From an uncultured Pelagibacteraceae bacterium (GTDB taxonomy: Bacteria; Pseudomonadota; Alphaproteobacteria; Pelagibacterales; Pelagibacteraceae), in contig CACBXQ010000003.1 in the NCBI GenBank assembly GCA_902543245.1, positions 35,285 to 99,284 of the forward strand: DNA of 64,000 nt, written 5' to 3'. Below, piece after piece: positions 25,621 through 33,454 of the stretch. A program made the position numbers and the translations under genes. A model generated the notes under the pieces. The model was not told the DNA's origin and did no database searches. It saw nothing but the letters and a program-made list of their open reading frames with translations. The number at the start of each line of letters is the position of its first letter. Within the stretch, counting starts at the first letter, position 1.

Positions 25621-27191
25621 TGTTTAAGAAAATTTTTATTTTATTTAAAATAGCTAGAAAGTTAGCAAAATCTGATGCTTTAAAAATCATTTCAAGATTT
25701 CATAAACCTCCAAAAATTTTAGAAATATTTTTTTATTTCATGTCTTTTACTGTAAATAAAAAAAAAATAGATAATTTAAGTCATCTGAGTGAGGAGGAAA
25801 AACTTTGTAATTCTTTACAATCTATGGGAACTACATTTATTAAATTGGGTCAATTTTTATCAACAAGGCCAGATATAGTTGTTGAAAAACTTTCACAAAA
25901 TTTAGAAAAACTTCAAGATAAAGTTCCTCCATTTGAAACAACTAAAGCTAACGAAATTTTAAGAACTGAACTGGGAGAAAATAATTACAAATTATTGATT
26001 AATTTAAGTGAGCCAGTTGCTGCTGCATCAATTGCCCAAGTTCATAAGGCGCAAATAGATGATAACGGTATTATAAAAGATGTTGCTGTAAAAATATTAA
26101 GACCAGAAATCAAAAAAATTTTTAATGAAGAAATAGATGCACTAATGTTATTTGCATATTTAATTGAAAGTTTATTAAAAAAAACAAAAAGACTAAAACT
26201 AGTTGAAGTTGTTTTTTTACTTAAAGAAATTACTAATCATGAAATGGATTTACGTTTTGAGGCAGCTGCAGCTAATGAATATGCTGAAAATACTAAGAAC
26301 GATAATGGTTTTACAGTTCCAAAAATTTATTGGAACTTTACTAGTGAAAATATGCTTACTCTAGATTGGGTAGATGGAATTTCAATTAGAGAAAAAAAAT
26401 TATTAGAAAATAATAAAATTAATACAAAATTGTTAGCCACTGACATAATTCAACATTTTTTAAGACATGCGGTGAGAGATGGTTTCTTTCACGCTGATAT
26501 GCATCAAGGTAATATTTTTGTAAATAAAAACGGTGAAATTATACCAATTGATTTTGGTATAATGGGAAGATTAGATAACCTTAATAAGAGATTTTTAGCA
26601 GAAATACTTTATGGTTTTGTTAAGAGGGATTATAAAAAGGTTGCTGAGGTTCATATTATTGCTGGGTTAGTTCCAAAAAATGTTCCAGTTGATGAGCTTG
26701 CACAAGCTTTAAGATCAATTGGTGAACCTATTTTCGGGCAGTCAGTAAAAGATATTTCTGGTGGGAAATTATTAAAGCAATTATTTGAAATTACAGAAAA
26801 ATTCAATATGCAAACTCAACCTCAACTTCTTTTGTTGCAAAAGACTATGGTGGTTGTTGAGGGTGTTGCAAGAAAATTAAATCCAGAAACCAATATTTGG
26901 GAAACATCAAAACCAGTTTTAGAGGATTGGTTAAAAAAAACTAAAGATCCAATAACTACAATTAATGAAACTCTTAAAACCACCTCAGAAGTATTCAAAA
27001 GGATTCCTGAATTTCCAGAAATAATGGATAAAGCAAACCAAGCTTTATCATTTTTAGCAAGTGGCAATATTCCTGAAAATACAAATTCTTATAGTGCCCT
27101 TAAAGAAAAAAAAAATGAAATGATAAGTTTTAGAAACCAGTCTGTAATAGGTTTATTATTACTTGTAATTTTTGGCTTAATAGTATTTTAA
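25620..27191 (+). CDS. ubiB: UbiB atypical kinase/ATPase for ubiquinone synthesis
   Basis: 523-aa member of the ABC1/ADCK/UbiB family. FIKLGQFLSTRPD carries the family KxGQ motif, AAASIAQVHKA the Ala-rich nucleotide loop, and HADMHQGNIFV plus IDFGIMGR the kinase-like catalytic and metal motifs. A C-terminal hydrophobic segment (IGLLLLVIFGLIVF) anchors it to the membrane. It supports ubiquinone assembly; its direct substrate is not settled. Translationally coupled to ubiE. Confidence 0.95.
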   Translation: MFKKIFILFKIARKLAKSDALKIISRFHKPPKILEIFFYFMSFTVNKKKIDNLSHLSEEEKLCNSLQSMGTTFIKLGQFLSTRPDIVVEKLSQNLEKLQDKVPPFETTKANEILRTELGENNYKLLINLSEPVAAASIAQVHKAQIDDNGIIKDVAVKILRPEIKKIFNEEIDALMLFAYLIESLLKKTKRLKLVEVVFLLKEITNHEMDLRFEAAAANEYAENTKNDNGFTVPKIYWNFTSENMLTLDWVDGISIREKKLLENNKINTKLLATDIIQHFLRHAVRDGFFHADMHQGNIFVNKNGEIIPIDFGIMGRLDNLNKRFLAEILYGFVKRDYKKVAEVHIIAGLVPKNVPVDELAQALRSIGEPIFGQSVKDISGGKLLKQLFEITEKFNMQTQPQLLLLQKTMVVVEGVARKLNPETNIWETSKPVLEDWLKKTKDPITTINETLKTTSEVFKRIPEFPEIMDKANQALSFLASGNIPENTNSYSALKEKKNEMISFRNQSVIGLLLLVIFGLIVF

Positions 27192-27198
27192 TTTACTT

Positions 27199-28410
27199 AT
27201 GAAAAATTTATATAATAAAAAAATATTACTAATTATCTGTGGGGGAATATCAGCATACAAAAGTTTAGAATTGATAAGGTTATTAAAAAAAAGTGGTGCG
27301 GAGGTAAAAACTATCTTAACTGAAAGTGGAAAACAGTTTGTAACACCTTTATCAATAACATCATTGTCAAAAGAAAAAGTTTATGAAGATTTGTTTAGTA
27401 TAGAAAACGAAACAGAAATGGACCATATCTCTCTATCAAGATGGTGTGATATTATTTTAGTTGCACCAATAACAGCAAATACAATATCAAAATTAAGCAA
27501 TGGTAGTACAGAAGATTTGGCTTCAACTGTAATTTTGGCTTCTAATAAAGATATATTGATTTGCCCTGCAATGAATGTTCGTATGTGGGAACATCCATCA
27601 ACAAAAAGTAATTTAGAAAAACTAAAACAATTTGGTTATAAAGTTATAGGTCCCGAAATCGGAGATATGGCATGTGGAGAATATGGTGAAGGTAAAATGA
27701 CAGAGCCAAATGTCATTTTGCAATACATATTAAATTATTTTGATAAATTAAGAGAAATAAAGAATAAAAAACTAAAAGCATTAGTTACTGCTGGTCCAAC
27801 AAAAGAATATATCGACCCTGTACGATTTATAACAAATAAATCGAGTGGCAAACAAGGCTATGAAATTGCAAAATCATTTTATAAAAAAGGTTTTGATACA
27901 ACTTTAATTTCTGGACCTACTAACATAAACATTGAACCTGGTATTAATTTGATTCAAGTTGAAACCGCCGAGGAAATGTTAAAAGCAACGCAAGAAAGTT
28001 TACCAGTTGATGTAGCTGTTTTTTCAGCTGCTGTTGCAGATTATAAAACTAAAAATATAGAACATAATAAAATAAAAAAAAATGATAGCTTAATATTATC
28101 TTTAGAAAAAAATGTCGATATTTTAAATTTTGTATCAAATCATAATTTGCATAGACCAAATATTGTTATAGGTTTTGCGGCGGAAACAAATGATTTAGAA
28201 GAAAATTCATTAAAAAAATTATCTGAGAAAAATTGTGACTGGTTAATCTCAAATGATGTATCTAATGATACTATTGGATTTGACTCTGATTATAATGAGG
28301 TAACTATTTATTATAAAGATAAGAAAAAAAATAGAGAATTTATATCTAAGAGAAAAAAAGCTCAAATTGCAGATGAAATCACAAATAAAGTGATTAGCTA
28401 CCTTAATTAA
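27199..28410 (+). CDS. coaBC: Phosphopantothenoylcysteine decarboxylase/synthetase
   Basis: 403-aa bifunctional coenzyme A enzyme. N-terminal flavoprotein CoaC half: GGISAYKSLELIRLLKKSGA, the active-site His region around MDHISLSRWCD, and PAMNVRMWEHP with substrate-recognition Cys in GDMACGEYGEG. C-terminal CoaB half begins near 190 (KALVTAGPTKEYIDPVRFI, TNKSSGKQG) and has VFSAAVADYK. The order ubiB-coaBC is shared with many alphaproteobacteria. Full length. Confidence 0.96.
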   Translation: MKNLYNKKILLIICGGISAYKSLELIRLLKKSGAEVKTILTESGKQFVTPLSITSLSKEKVYEDLFSIENETEMDHISLSRWCDIILVAPITANTISKLSNGSTEDLASTVILASNKDILICPAMNVRMWEHPSTKSNLEKLKQFGYKVIGPEIGDMACGEYGEGKMTEPNVILQYILNYFDKLREIKNKKLKALVTAGPTKEYIDPVRFITNKSSGKQGYEIAKSFYKKGFDTTLISGPTNINIEPGINLIQVETAEEMLKATQESLPVDVAVFSAAVADYKTKNIEHNKIKKNDSLILSLEKNVDILNFVSNHNLHRPNIVIGFAAETNDLEENSLKKLSEKNCDWLISNDVSNDTIGFDSDYNEVTIYYKDKKKNREFISKRKKAQIADEITNKVISYLN

Positions 28411-28419
28411 TTTTTGTTA

Positions 28420-29160
28420 ATGAAAAGCTTATTAAGCAAAAATCAAATTATAAGATTTGAAAAACAAATTTTATTAAAAGAAATTGGTGTATTGGGTCAA
28501 AAAAAGCTAACAAAATCAAAGATATTAGTAATTGGCGTTGGGGGACTAGGTTGTCCAGTTGTAGATGTCTTGTCAAGAGCTGGGATTGGTAATATTGGCA
28601 TTGTAGATGATGATTTTGTAAATTTATCAAATATTCATAGACAAACACTTTTTGATAATAATGATTTAGGAAAAAGTAAAGTTTTAGTAGTTAAAAATAA
28701 AGTTAAAAAAATAAACCCAAATATAAAAATAAAAATATTTAAAAAAAGAGCAGATCATAAAAATATTTTATCTATAGCTAAAGATTTTGATTATATAATT
28801 GATGGATCTGATAATTTTAAAACAAAAATTTTATTAAATGATTATTGTCGAAAAAAAAAGAAAATTTTTATTAGTGGCTCAATAAGTAAATTTGATGGAC
28901 ATGTTTTCTCTTTTGATTTCAAAAAAAATAATTCTCCATGTTTAAGATCTTTTTTTCAAAATTTGGATTATGATGAAGATTTTTTTAATTGTGAGGAAGA
29001 TGGTGTTGTTGGAACAATTTCTGCTATAATTGGAAATATACAAGCAAACGAAGTTTTGAAAAGAATTTTAAATATTGGTAATAAGCTTAATAATGAAGTT
29101 TTGATAATAAATATTCTTAATTTAAGCTTCAGAAAAGTAAAGATTAAAAAAGTTTATTAA
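28420..29160 (+). CDS. ThiF/MoeB/HesA-family adenylyltransferase
   Basis: 246-aa E1-like enzyme that adenylates the C-terminus of a ubiquitin-like sulfur carrier (MoaD/ThiS type). The nucleotide loop GVGGLGCPVVDVLSRAGIG, DDDFVNLSNIHRQ and DGSDNFKTK are intact, and NCEEDGVVG carries the usual catalytic Cys. The zinc-site CxxC pairs of E. coli MoeB are not seen (the first appears as PCLRSF and the C-terminal pair is absent). Start at ATG 28420 rather than an in-frame TTG at 28414. Whether it serves molybdopterin or thiamine synthesis cannot be told. Confidence 0.86.
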   Translation: MKSLLSKNQIIRFEKQILLKEIGVLGQKKLTKSKILVIGVGGLGCPVVDVLSRAGIGNIGIVDDDFVNLSNIHRQTLFDNNDLGKSKVLVVKNKVKKINPNIKIKIFKKRADHKNILSIAKDFDYIIDGSDNFKTKILLNDYCRKKKKIFISGSISKFDGHVFSFDFKKNNSPCLRSFFQNLDYDEDFFNCEEDGVVGTISAIIGNIQANEVLKRILNIGNKLNNEVLIINILNLSFRKVKIKKVY

Positions 29161-29166
29161 TTGCAA

Positions 29167-29621
29167 ATGTTTAAAATAAAATTTCTAATTTTGTGTATAG
29201 TTTTCTTTATTATTAATACTAATTTATTGAGTAAAGAGAACGATTATTTTTTAACCTTAAAAAATAATAAGGTAAATGTTAGGTATGGTCCTGGTTTTGA
29301 TTATAAAATAAAATATATATATAAAAAAAAAAATTTGCCAATTTAGTTATCGACAAAAAAGATAATTTTAGACGTATAATTGATTTTAATAAGAATAGTG
29401 GATGGATACATAGATCACAACTTAAAAAAAGTAATTCATTAATATTATCAAACGATCAAGTCTTGTTTAATGGTCCAAGTAAATTTTCTAAACCATTAGC
29501 AAAATTATTAAAGGGAAGACTTTTGTTAGTAGAGAAATGTAAAAAAAATTGGTGTAATGTAAAAACTTCTGATTATAAAGGTTGGATTCTAAATGAAGGA
29601 AATTGGGGAATTAAAAAATAA
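29167..29621 (+). pseudogene. SH3-domain periplasmic protein, frameshifted
   Basis: The 5' part encodes a signal peptide (MFKIKFLILCIVFFII...), then VNVRYGPGFDYKIKYIYKKKNLPI of a bacterial SH3 domain, and stops at 29344-29346. The next frame carries on without a break (VIDKKDNFRRIIDFNKNSGWIHRSQL, later NVKTSDYKGWILNEGNWGIKK). One extra T in the run at 29342-29344 would restore a single 151-aa protein with two SH3 repeats, as seen in alphaproteobacterial homologues. So this is either a recent pseudogene or a one-base error in the assembly. Last gene after the ThiF-like gene, 8 bp before the convergent peroxiredoxin. Confidence 0.75.
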
Positions 29622-29629
29622 ATTTAATT

Positions 29630-30178
29630 TTATTTTGCTAAAGTAGATTGAAGATAAGTCAGCATTGTTTCAACATTACTAACCTCAAAAGGATCATTAT
29701 CATTGCTTTCGTTATTTTTATTATTTTCAACAAACATTTTTAATATTTTGCCATTATCTATAAATGCTGAATACCTCCAAGATCTTTTTCCAAAACCTTG
29801 CTTCGGCTTATTAACCAACATTCCCATTCCTTCTGTGAACTTTCCTTCTCCATCGCCAATAGGTTTCACTTTTTTAATTTTTTGATCTCTAAACCACGCA
29901 TTCATCACAAATGCATCGTTAACTGATAAACAATAAACTTCATCAACATATTTTTTTAAATCCTCATACTTTTCCTCATATCCAGGCAATTGCTGAGATG
30001 AACAAGTTGGAGTGTAAGCTCCAGGTAAAGAGAAAAGAACTACTTTTTTCCCTTTAAAAAGCTCATTTGAAGTTAAGTCTTTCCATTTACCCCCAATTGA
30101 GCAGCCTCCACCTAAATTTTCATTATCTCCTTCACGAGCCTTGAAAAGAACTTCTGGAATATTTTCAGTTTGATTCAT
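29630..30178 (-). CDS. Peroxiredoxin (Prx5-like)
   Basis: 182-aa thiol peroxidase of the PRX5/AhpE-like redoxin group. Peroxidatic Cys59 sits in LPGAYTPTCSSQQLPG, and Arg in KRSWRYSAFIDNG matches the conserved catalytic Arg. Other cysteines (C26, C83) are not in a classical resolving position, so an external reductant is likely. Two 15-bp Irr/Fur-like boxes in inverted order lie in the 83-bp gap upstream, suggesting iron- or heme-responsive control. The closest TATAAT (30185-30190) would give a near-leaderless message. Confidence 0.9.
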   Translation of the reverse strand: MNQTENIPEVLFKAREGDNENLGGGCSIGGKWKDLTSNELFKGKKVVLFSLPGAYTPTCSSQQLPGYEEKYEDLKKYVDEVYCLSVNDAFVMNAWFRDQKIKKVKPIGDGEGKFTEGMGMLVNKPKQGFGKRSWRYSAFIDNGKILKMFVENNKNNESNDNDPFEVSNVETMLTYLQSTLAK

Positions 30179-30185
30179 GCTTATA

Positions 30186-30200
30186 TTATAATCATTCTAA
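30186..30200. promoter_or_regulatory. Irr/Fur-like box 1 upstream of peroxiredoxin
   Basis: TTATAATCATTCTAA differs by one base from the box in front of irr at 30696-30710 (TTATAATTATTCTAA). It overlaps the -10-like TATAAT of the peroxiredoxin gene, a position suited to repression. The TTCTAA half resembles the rhizobial Irr control element. Confidence 0.55.
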
Positions 30201-30216
30201 TCTATATTTCAATAGT

Positions 30217-30231
30217 TTAGAATTGTTATAA
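30217..30231. promoter_or_regulatory. Irr/Fur-like box 2 upstream of peroxiredoxin (inverted)
   Basis: TTAGAATTGTTATAA is the inverse orientation of box 1, matching its reverse complement at 13 of 15 positions, 17 bp further upstream. The head-to-head pair suggests two dimers or a cooperative site. Confidence 0.5.
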
Positions 30232-30261
30232 TATATTATCTAAATAACTGATTTTGTTAAA

Positions 30262-30684
30262 TTATTTCTGATTTTGATTATCATTATCGATTTTTACCAA
30301 TACTTCAATCGATTTAACTTTTTTTCCAGGTATATTTTTCCTAATATTTATTGGATCTACATATTCGTTATCTAAATCTATAAGTTTAGATGTCTCTTCG
30401 TCAAAAAAATGGTGATGAGAAGAGGTATTTGTATCAAAATAACTTTTGTCTGAATTTATAGATATCTCTTTTAAATACCCTTTTTTAGTAAGTAAATGCA
30501 CAGTGTTATAAATAGTTGCTAAAGCAATTTTTTCTTTAGCATTATTTTTAACAATTTCAGCCAAATCGTTTATTGAAAAATGAAAAGTATGCTCTCTATC
30601 AAATAGAATTTCACATATTTTTATTCTTTGTCTGGTAGGTCTCATTCCAGAACTTCTTAATTTGTTTGTATATTTACTATTCAT
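30262..30684 (-). CDS. irr: Fur-superfamily iron response regulator (Irr-like)
   Basis: 140-aa winged-helix metalloregulator. The helix-turn-helix region GMRPTRQRIKICEILFDREHTFHFS and ATIYNTVHLLTKKGYLKEI are typical of Fur proteins. SSHHHFFDEETSKLIDLDN carries the His cluster that binds heme/metal in Irr. Rhizobial Irr's GCPW heme motif is absent. ATG at 30684 is chosen because an earlier possible start would place the 15-bp box 30696-30710 inside the gene. The box lies 11 bp before this ATG and overlaps a TATAAT, suggesting autoregulation. Divergent from fabA, the usual alphaproteobacterial context. Confidence 0.88.
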   Translation of the reverse strand: MNSKYTNKLRSSGMRPTRQRIKICEILFDREHTFHFSINDLAEIVKNNAKEKIALATIYNTVHLLTKKGYLKEISINSDKSYFDTNTSSHHHFFDEETSKLIDLDNEYVDPINIRKNIPGKKVKSIEVLVKIDNDNQNQK

Positions 30685-30695
30685 TTTAGTGTTAA

Positions 30696-30710
30696 TTATA
30701 ATTATTCTAA
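30696..30710. promoter_or_regulatory. Irr/Fur-like box between irr and fabA
   Basis: TTATAATTATTCTAA, one mismatch from the box at 30186-30200. On the minus strand it overlaps a TATAAT (30700-30695) that would drive irr. On the plus strand it covers the -35 area of a fabA promoter whose -10 TATAAT is at 30721-30726. It could therefore control both divergent genes. Confidence 0.6.
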
Positions 30711-30758
30711 ACAAAATGTATATAATAATGTCGATAAATCAAGTATGAAGGTGAAACC

Positions 30759-31259
30759 ATGAAAAAAAACTCATTTTCATATGATGATCTAATAAGCTGC
30801 GGAAATGGCCACCTTTTTGGACCTGGGAACGCTAAACTTCCCCTTCCTCCAATGCTAATGTTTGATAGAATAACTAAAATAAACGAAAATGAAGGCTCTT
30901 TTAAAAAGGGATTAATTAAAGCTGAGCTCGATATAAAAGATGAATTATGGTTCTTTAAATGTCATTTTAATGAGGATCCTGTAATGCCAGGTTGCTTAGG
31001 GTTAGACGCAATGTGGCAACTAGTTGGTTTTTATTTAGGTTGGCTAGGTAATCCTGGAAAAGGTAGAGCTTTAGGAGTCAATACTGTAAAATTTACTGGA
31101 GAAGTTCTCAAAAGTGTTAAAATGGCATCGTACGAAATTGATATGAAAAGAATATTAATTAAAGAAGGTACTACTGTGGGACTTGCAAATGGAATTTTAA
31201 TGGCTGATGGTAAAAAAATTTATTCAGCTGAAAACTTAAAAGTAGGATTATTTAAATAA
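30759..31259 (+). CDS. fabA: 3-hydroxydecanoyl-ACP dehydratase/isomerase
   Basis: 166-aa hotdog enzyme introducing the cis double bond at the C10 stage for unsaturated fatty acids. The catalytic His is in [23 protein letters not shown] and the Asp lies in the same block. FFKGHF-type family spacing is preserved. A good ribosome-binding site (AAGGTG) precedes ATG. The stop overlaps the fabB ATG by one base. First gene of fabA-fabB-fabI. Confidence 0.96.
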   Translation: MKKNSFSYDDLISCGNGHLFGPGNAKLPLPPMLMFDRITKINENEGSFKKGLIKAELDIKDELWFFKCHFNEDPVMPGCLGLDAMWQLVGFYLGWLGNPGKGRALGVNTVKFTGEVLKSVKMASYEIDMKRILIKEGTTVGLANGILMADGKKIYSAENLKVGLFK

Positions 31260-32470
31260 TGAGAAGAGTGGTAATTACTGGTTTAGGTATAGTTTCATGC
31301 CTTGGAAATAATCAAGATGAAGTGAAACAATCATTACTAAATTCAAAATCAGGTATTTCTTTTTCTGAGGAGTATAAAGAGCATAATCTTAGAAGTCATA
31401 TACATGGAAAACCAAAAATAAAACTTGAAGATCACATAGACAGAAAAACAATCAGATTTATGGGCTCTGGATCTGCGTACAATTATATAGCGATGAAAGA
31501 GGCAATTGAAGATTCAGGTTTAGAGGAAAAAGATGTAAGTAATTTTAAAACTGGTATTGTAATGGGTTCGGGTGGACCCTCGATTGAAAATGTAATTTTG
31601 GCTGCAGATAAAACGAGAGCTAAAACTCCAAAGTTAATGGGTCCATTTATAGTTCCAAGAACGATGGCTAGTACAGCGTCAGCAACTCTTGCTGTACCAT
31701 TTAAAATTAAAGGAACAAATTATACAATGAGCTCTGCTTGCGCAACAAGTGGTCATTGTATAGGTAATTCAATGGAGCTTATTCAAATGGGTAAACAAGA
31801 TGTTGTTTTTGCTGGTGGAAGTGAAGAAATTCATTGGGCAATGACAGCTATGTTTGATGCTATGACTGCTTTGTCTTCAAAATATAATGATACCCCAGAA
31901 AAAGCGTCGAGAGCTTATGATAAAACTAGAGATGGTTTTGTAATTGCTGGTGGCGCTGGTGTACTGGTGCTTGAAGAGTATGAGCATGCTAAAGCAAGAG
32001 GTGCAAATATTTACGCAGAATTAACTGGTTATGGAGCAACATCAGATGGTTATGATATGGTGGCTCCATCCGGTGAAGGAGCTGTAAGGTGTATGAAAAT
32101 GGCGCTTGAAACCTCAAAAAATAAAATTGATTATATAAATACACATGGAACTTCGACACCTGTAGGAGATATAACAGAGCTAAATGCAGTTAGTGAAACT
32201 TTTGGAGATGAAATTCCAAAAATAAGTTCAACTAAATCTTTGTCAGGTCATCCATTAGGAGCAGCATCTGTTCATGAAGCTATTTATAGTTTAATTATGA
32301 TGAAAAATAATTTCCTCACCGCTTCAGCAAATATAAATGATATGGATGAAGATGCTAAGAAATTTCCAATAATTACACAAACCGAAAAAAATACTGAATT
32401 AAATTCTGTGATGTCTAATAGCTTTGGATTCGGTGGAACAAATGCAACATTAATTTTTGAGAAAGTTTAA
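31259..32470 (+). CDS. fabB: 3-oxoacyl-ACP synthase I
   Basis: 403-aa condensing enzyme required to elongate unsaturated acyl chains made by FabA. The active-site triad is visible: Cys in [13 protein letters not shown], His in [11 protein letters not shown] and His in [12 protein letters not shown]-terminal [16 protein letters not shown] and C-terminal [15 protein letters not shown] are standard. Starts on the last base of the fabA stop (TAATG). Confidence 0.97.
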   Translation: MRRVVITGLGIVSCLGNNQDEVKQSLLNSKSGISFSEEYKEHNLRSHIHGKPKIKLEDHIDRKTIRFMGSGSAYNYIAMKEAIEDSGLEEKDVSNFKTGIVMGSGGPSIENVILAADKTRAKTPKLMGPFIVPRTMASTASATLAVPFKIKGTNYTMSSACATSGHCIGNSMELIQMGKQDVVFAGGSEEIHWAMTAMFDAMTALSSKYNDTPEKASRAYDKTRDGFVIAGGAGVLVLEEYEHAKARGANIYAELTGYGATSDGYDMVAPSGEGAVRCMKMALETSKNKIDYINTHGTSTPVGDITELNAVSETFGDEIPKISSTKSLSGHPLGAASVHEAIYSLIMMKNNFLTASANINDMDEDAKKFPIITQTEKNTELNSVMSNSFGFGGTNATLIFEKV

Positions 32471-32473
32471 TCA

Positions 32474-33259
32474 ATGAGTCTAATGAAGGGCAAAAAAGGT
32501 CTAATAATGGGTGTTGCCAATGAAAGATCTATTGCTTGGGGAATTGCACAAAAACTATCAGAGGCAGGTGCTGAACTAGCATTTACTTATCTAGGAGATG
32601 CATTAAAAAAAAGAGTTATTCCTCTAGCTGAAAAACTTAAATCTAAAATAACTTTTAATTGTGATGTAGAAAATAAAGATGATGTGATTGAATTATTTAA
32701 AGATGTTAAAAAGGAATGGGGTCAAATTGATTTTGTTGTTCATGCAGTAGCATTTTCAGATAAATCAGAATTATCAGGTGAATATTTAAATACAACTAGA
32801 GAAAATTTTTTGAGAAGTATGTTAATTTCATGCTTTTCGTTTACAGAGGTTGCTAAAGAGTCCTCAAAAATAATGAAAGAGGGTGGAAGTATGATTACTT
32901 TAAGTTATGAGGCAAACAAAGCAATTCCAAATTATAATGTAATGGGTGTATGTAAAGCAGCACTAGAGTCGAGTGTTAAATACTTGGCTAGAGATTTAGG
33001 TGCAAAAGGTATAAGAGTGAATGCTATAAGTGCTGGACCAATCAAAACATTGGCTGCATCTGCTATAGGAGATGCTAAATTTCTATATAAATGGAATGCT
33101 GATCACTCATTTCTAAAACGAAATGTTGATAATTTAGACGTTGGAAATTCAGCTCTTTATTTATTAAGCGATATGGCAAGTGGTGTAACAGGCGAAATTC
33201 ATTATGTGGATGCAGGATACAATAAAATGGGAATGCCAGATCCAAAAAATATAACTTAA
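32474..33259 (+). CDS. fabI: Enoyl-ACP reductase (NADH)
   Basis: 261-aa short-chain dehydrogenase for the last reduction step of fatty acid elongation. The FabI-specific nucleotide loop GVANERSIAWGIA, NCDVENKDDV, catalytic Tyr and Lys in YNVMGVCKAALE, and ISAGPIKTLAAS are present. Three bases after fabB in the fabABI operon. The N-terminal MSLMKGKKG leaves a choice of two nearby ATGs. Confidence 0.96.
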   Translation: MSLMKGKKGLIMGVANERSIAWGIAQKLSEAGAELAFTYLGDALKKRVIPLAEKLKSKITFNCDVENKDDVIELFKDVKKEWGQIDFVVHAVAFSDKSELSGEYLNTTRENFLRSMLISCFSFTEVAKESSKIMKEGGSMITLSYEANKAIPNYNVMGVCKAALESSVKYLARDLGAKGIRVNAISAGPIKTLAASAIGDAKFLYKWNADHSFLKRNVDNLDVGNSALYLLSDMASGVTGEIHYVDAGYNKMGMPDPKNIT

Positions 33260-33266
33260 AATTATA

Positions 33267-33416
33267 ATGCTAATTTTAGTTTGGTTTGTTGTTTGTATAA
33301 TTTTTTATTTTGTACAGCTTATCTTAGGCGACTCTGGACATTCACTTGAGCTATTTGCTGTATTAACTGCTGTTGCTTTGTTTTTAATTAGTAAGATTAA
33401 ATATAAAATTAAGTAG
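33267..33416 (+). CDS. 49-aa two-span membrane peptide after fabI
   Basis: ATG seven bases after the fabI stop opens a 49-codon frame. The first hydrophobic stretch is MLILVWFVVCIIFYFVQLIL and a second, ELFAVLTAVALFLI, follows after the polar turn GDSGHS. It ends in a basic tail (SKIKYKIK). The span-turn-span-basic pattern and the position inside the fab operon suggest a small membrane protein. No ribosome-binding site is visible, so it may be translated by reinitiation after fabI. No family recognised. Confidence 0.5.
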   Translation: MLILVWFVVCIIFYFVQLILGDSGHSLELFAVLTAVALFLISKIKYKIK

Positions 33417-33421
33417 AATAA

Positions 33422-33446
33422 GGGGCGTTCTGTTACCAGGTGCCCC
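33422..33446 (-). terminator. Structured hairpin between fabI operon and pnp
   Basis: On the minus strand GGGGC pairs with GCCCC, enclosing a second helix CTG/CAG capped by GTAA, a GNRA-type tetraloop. It is 9 bp past the pnp stop and also follows the 49-aa peptide on the plus strand. G/C richness is exceptional for this region. There is no long T-run (TTATTCTACTT follows on minus), so termination may be weak or the structure may protect mRNA 3' ends. Confidence 0.45.
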
Positions 33447-33454
33447 AAATCTTA

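Noticed and set aside
33428-33442. TTCTGTTACCAGGT resembling part of the SRP RNA apical domain
   Set aside because: The rest of the SRP signature (GGAAGGAAGCAGCC-type loop) is absent and the element is only 25 nt; it is better explained as a local hairpin.
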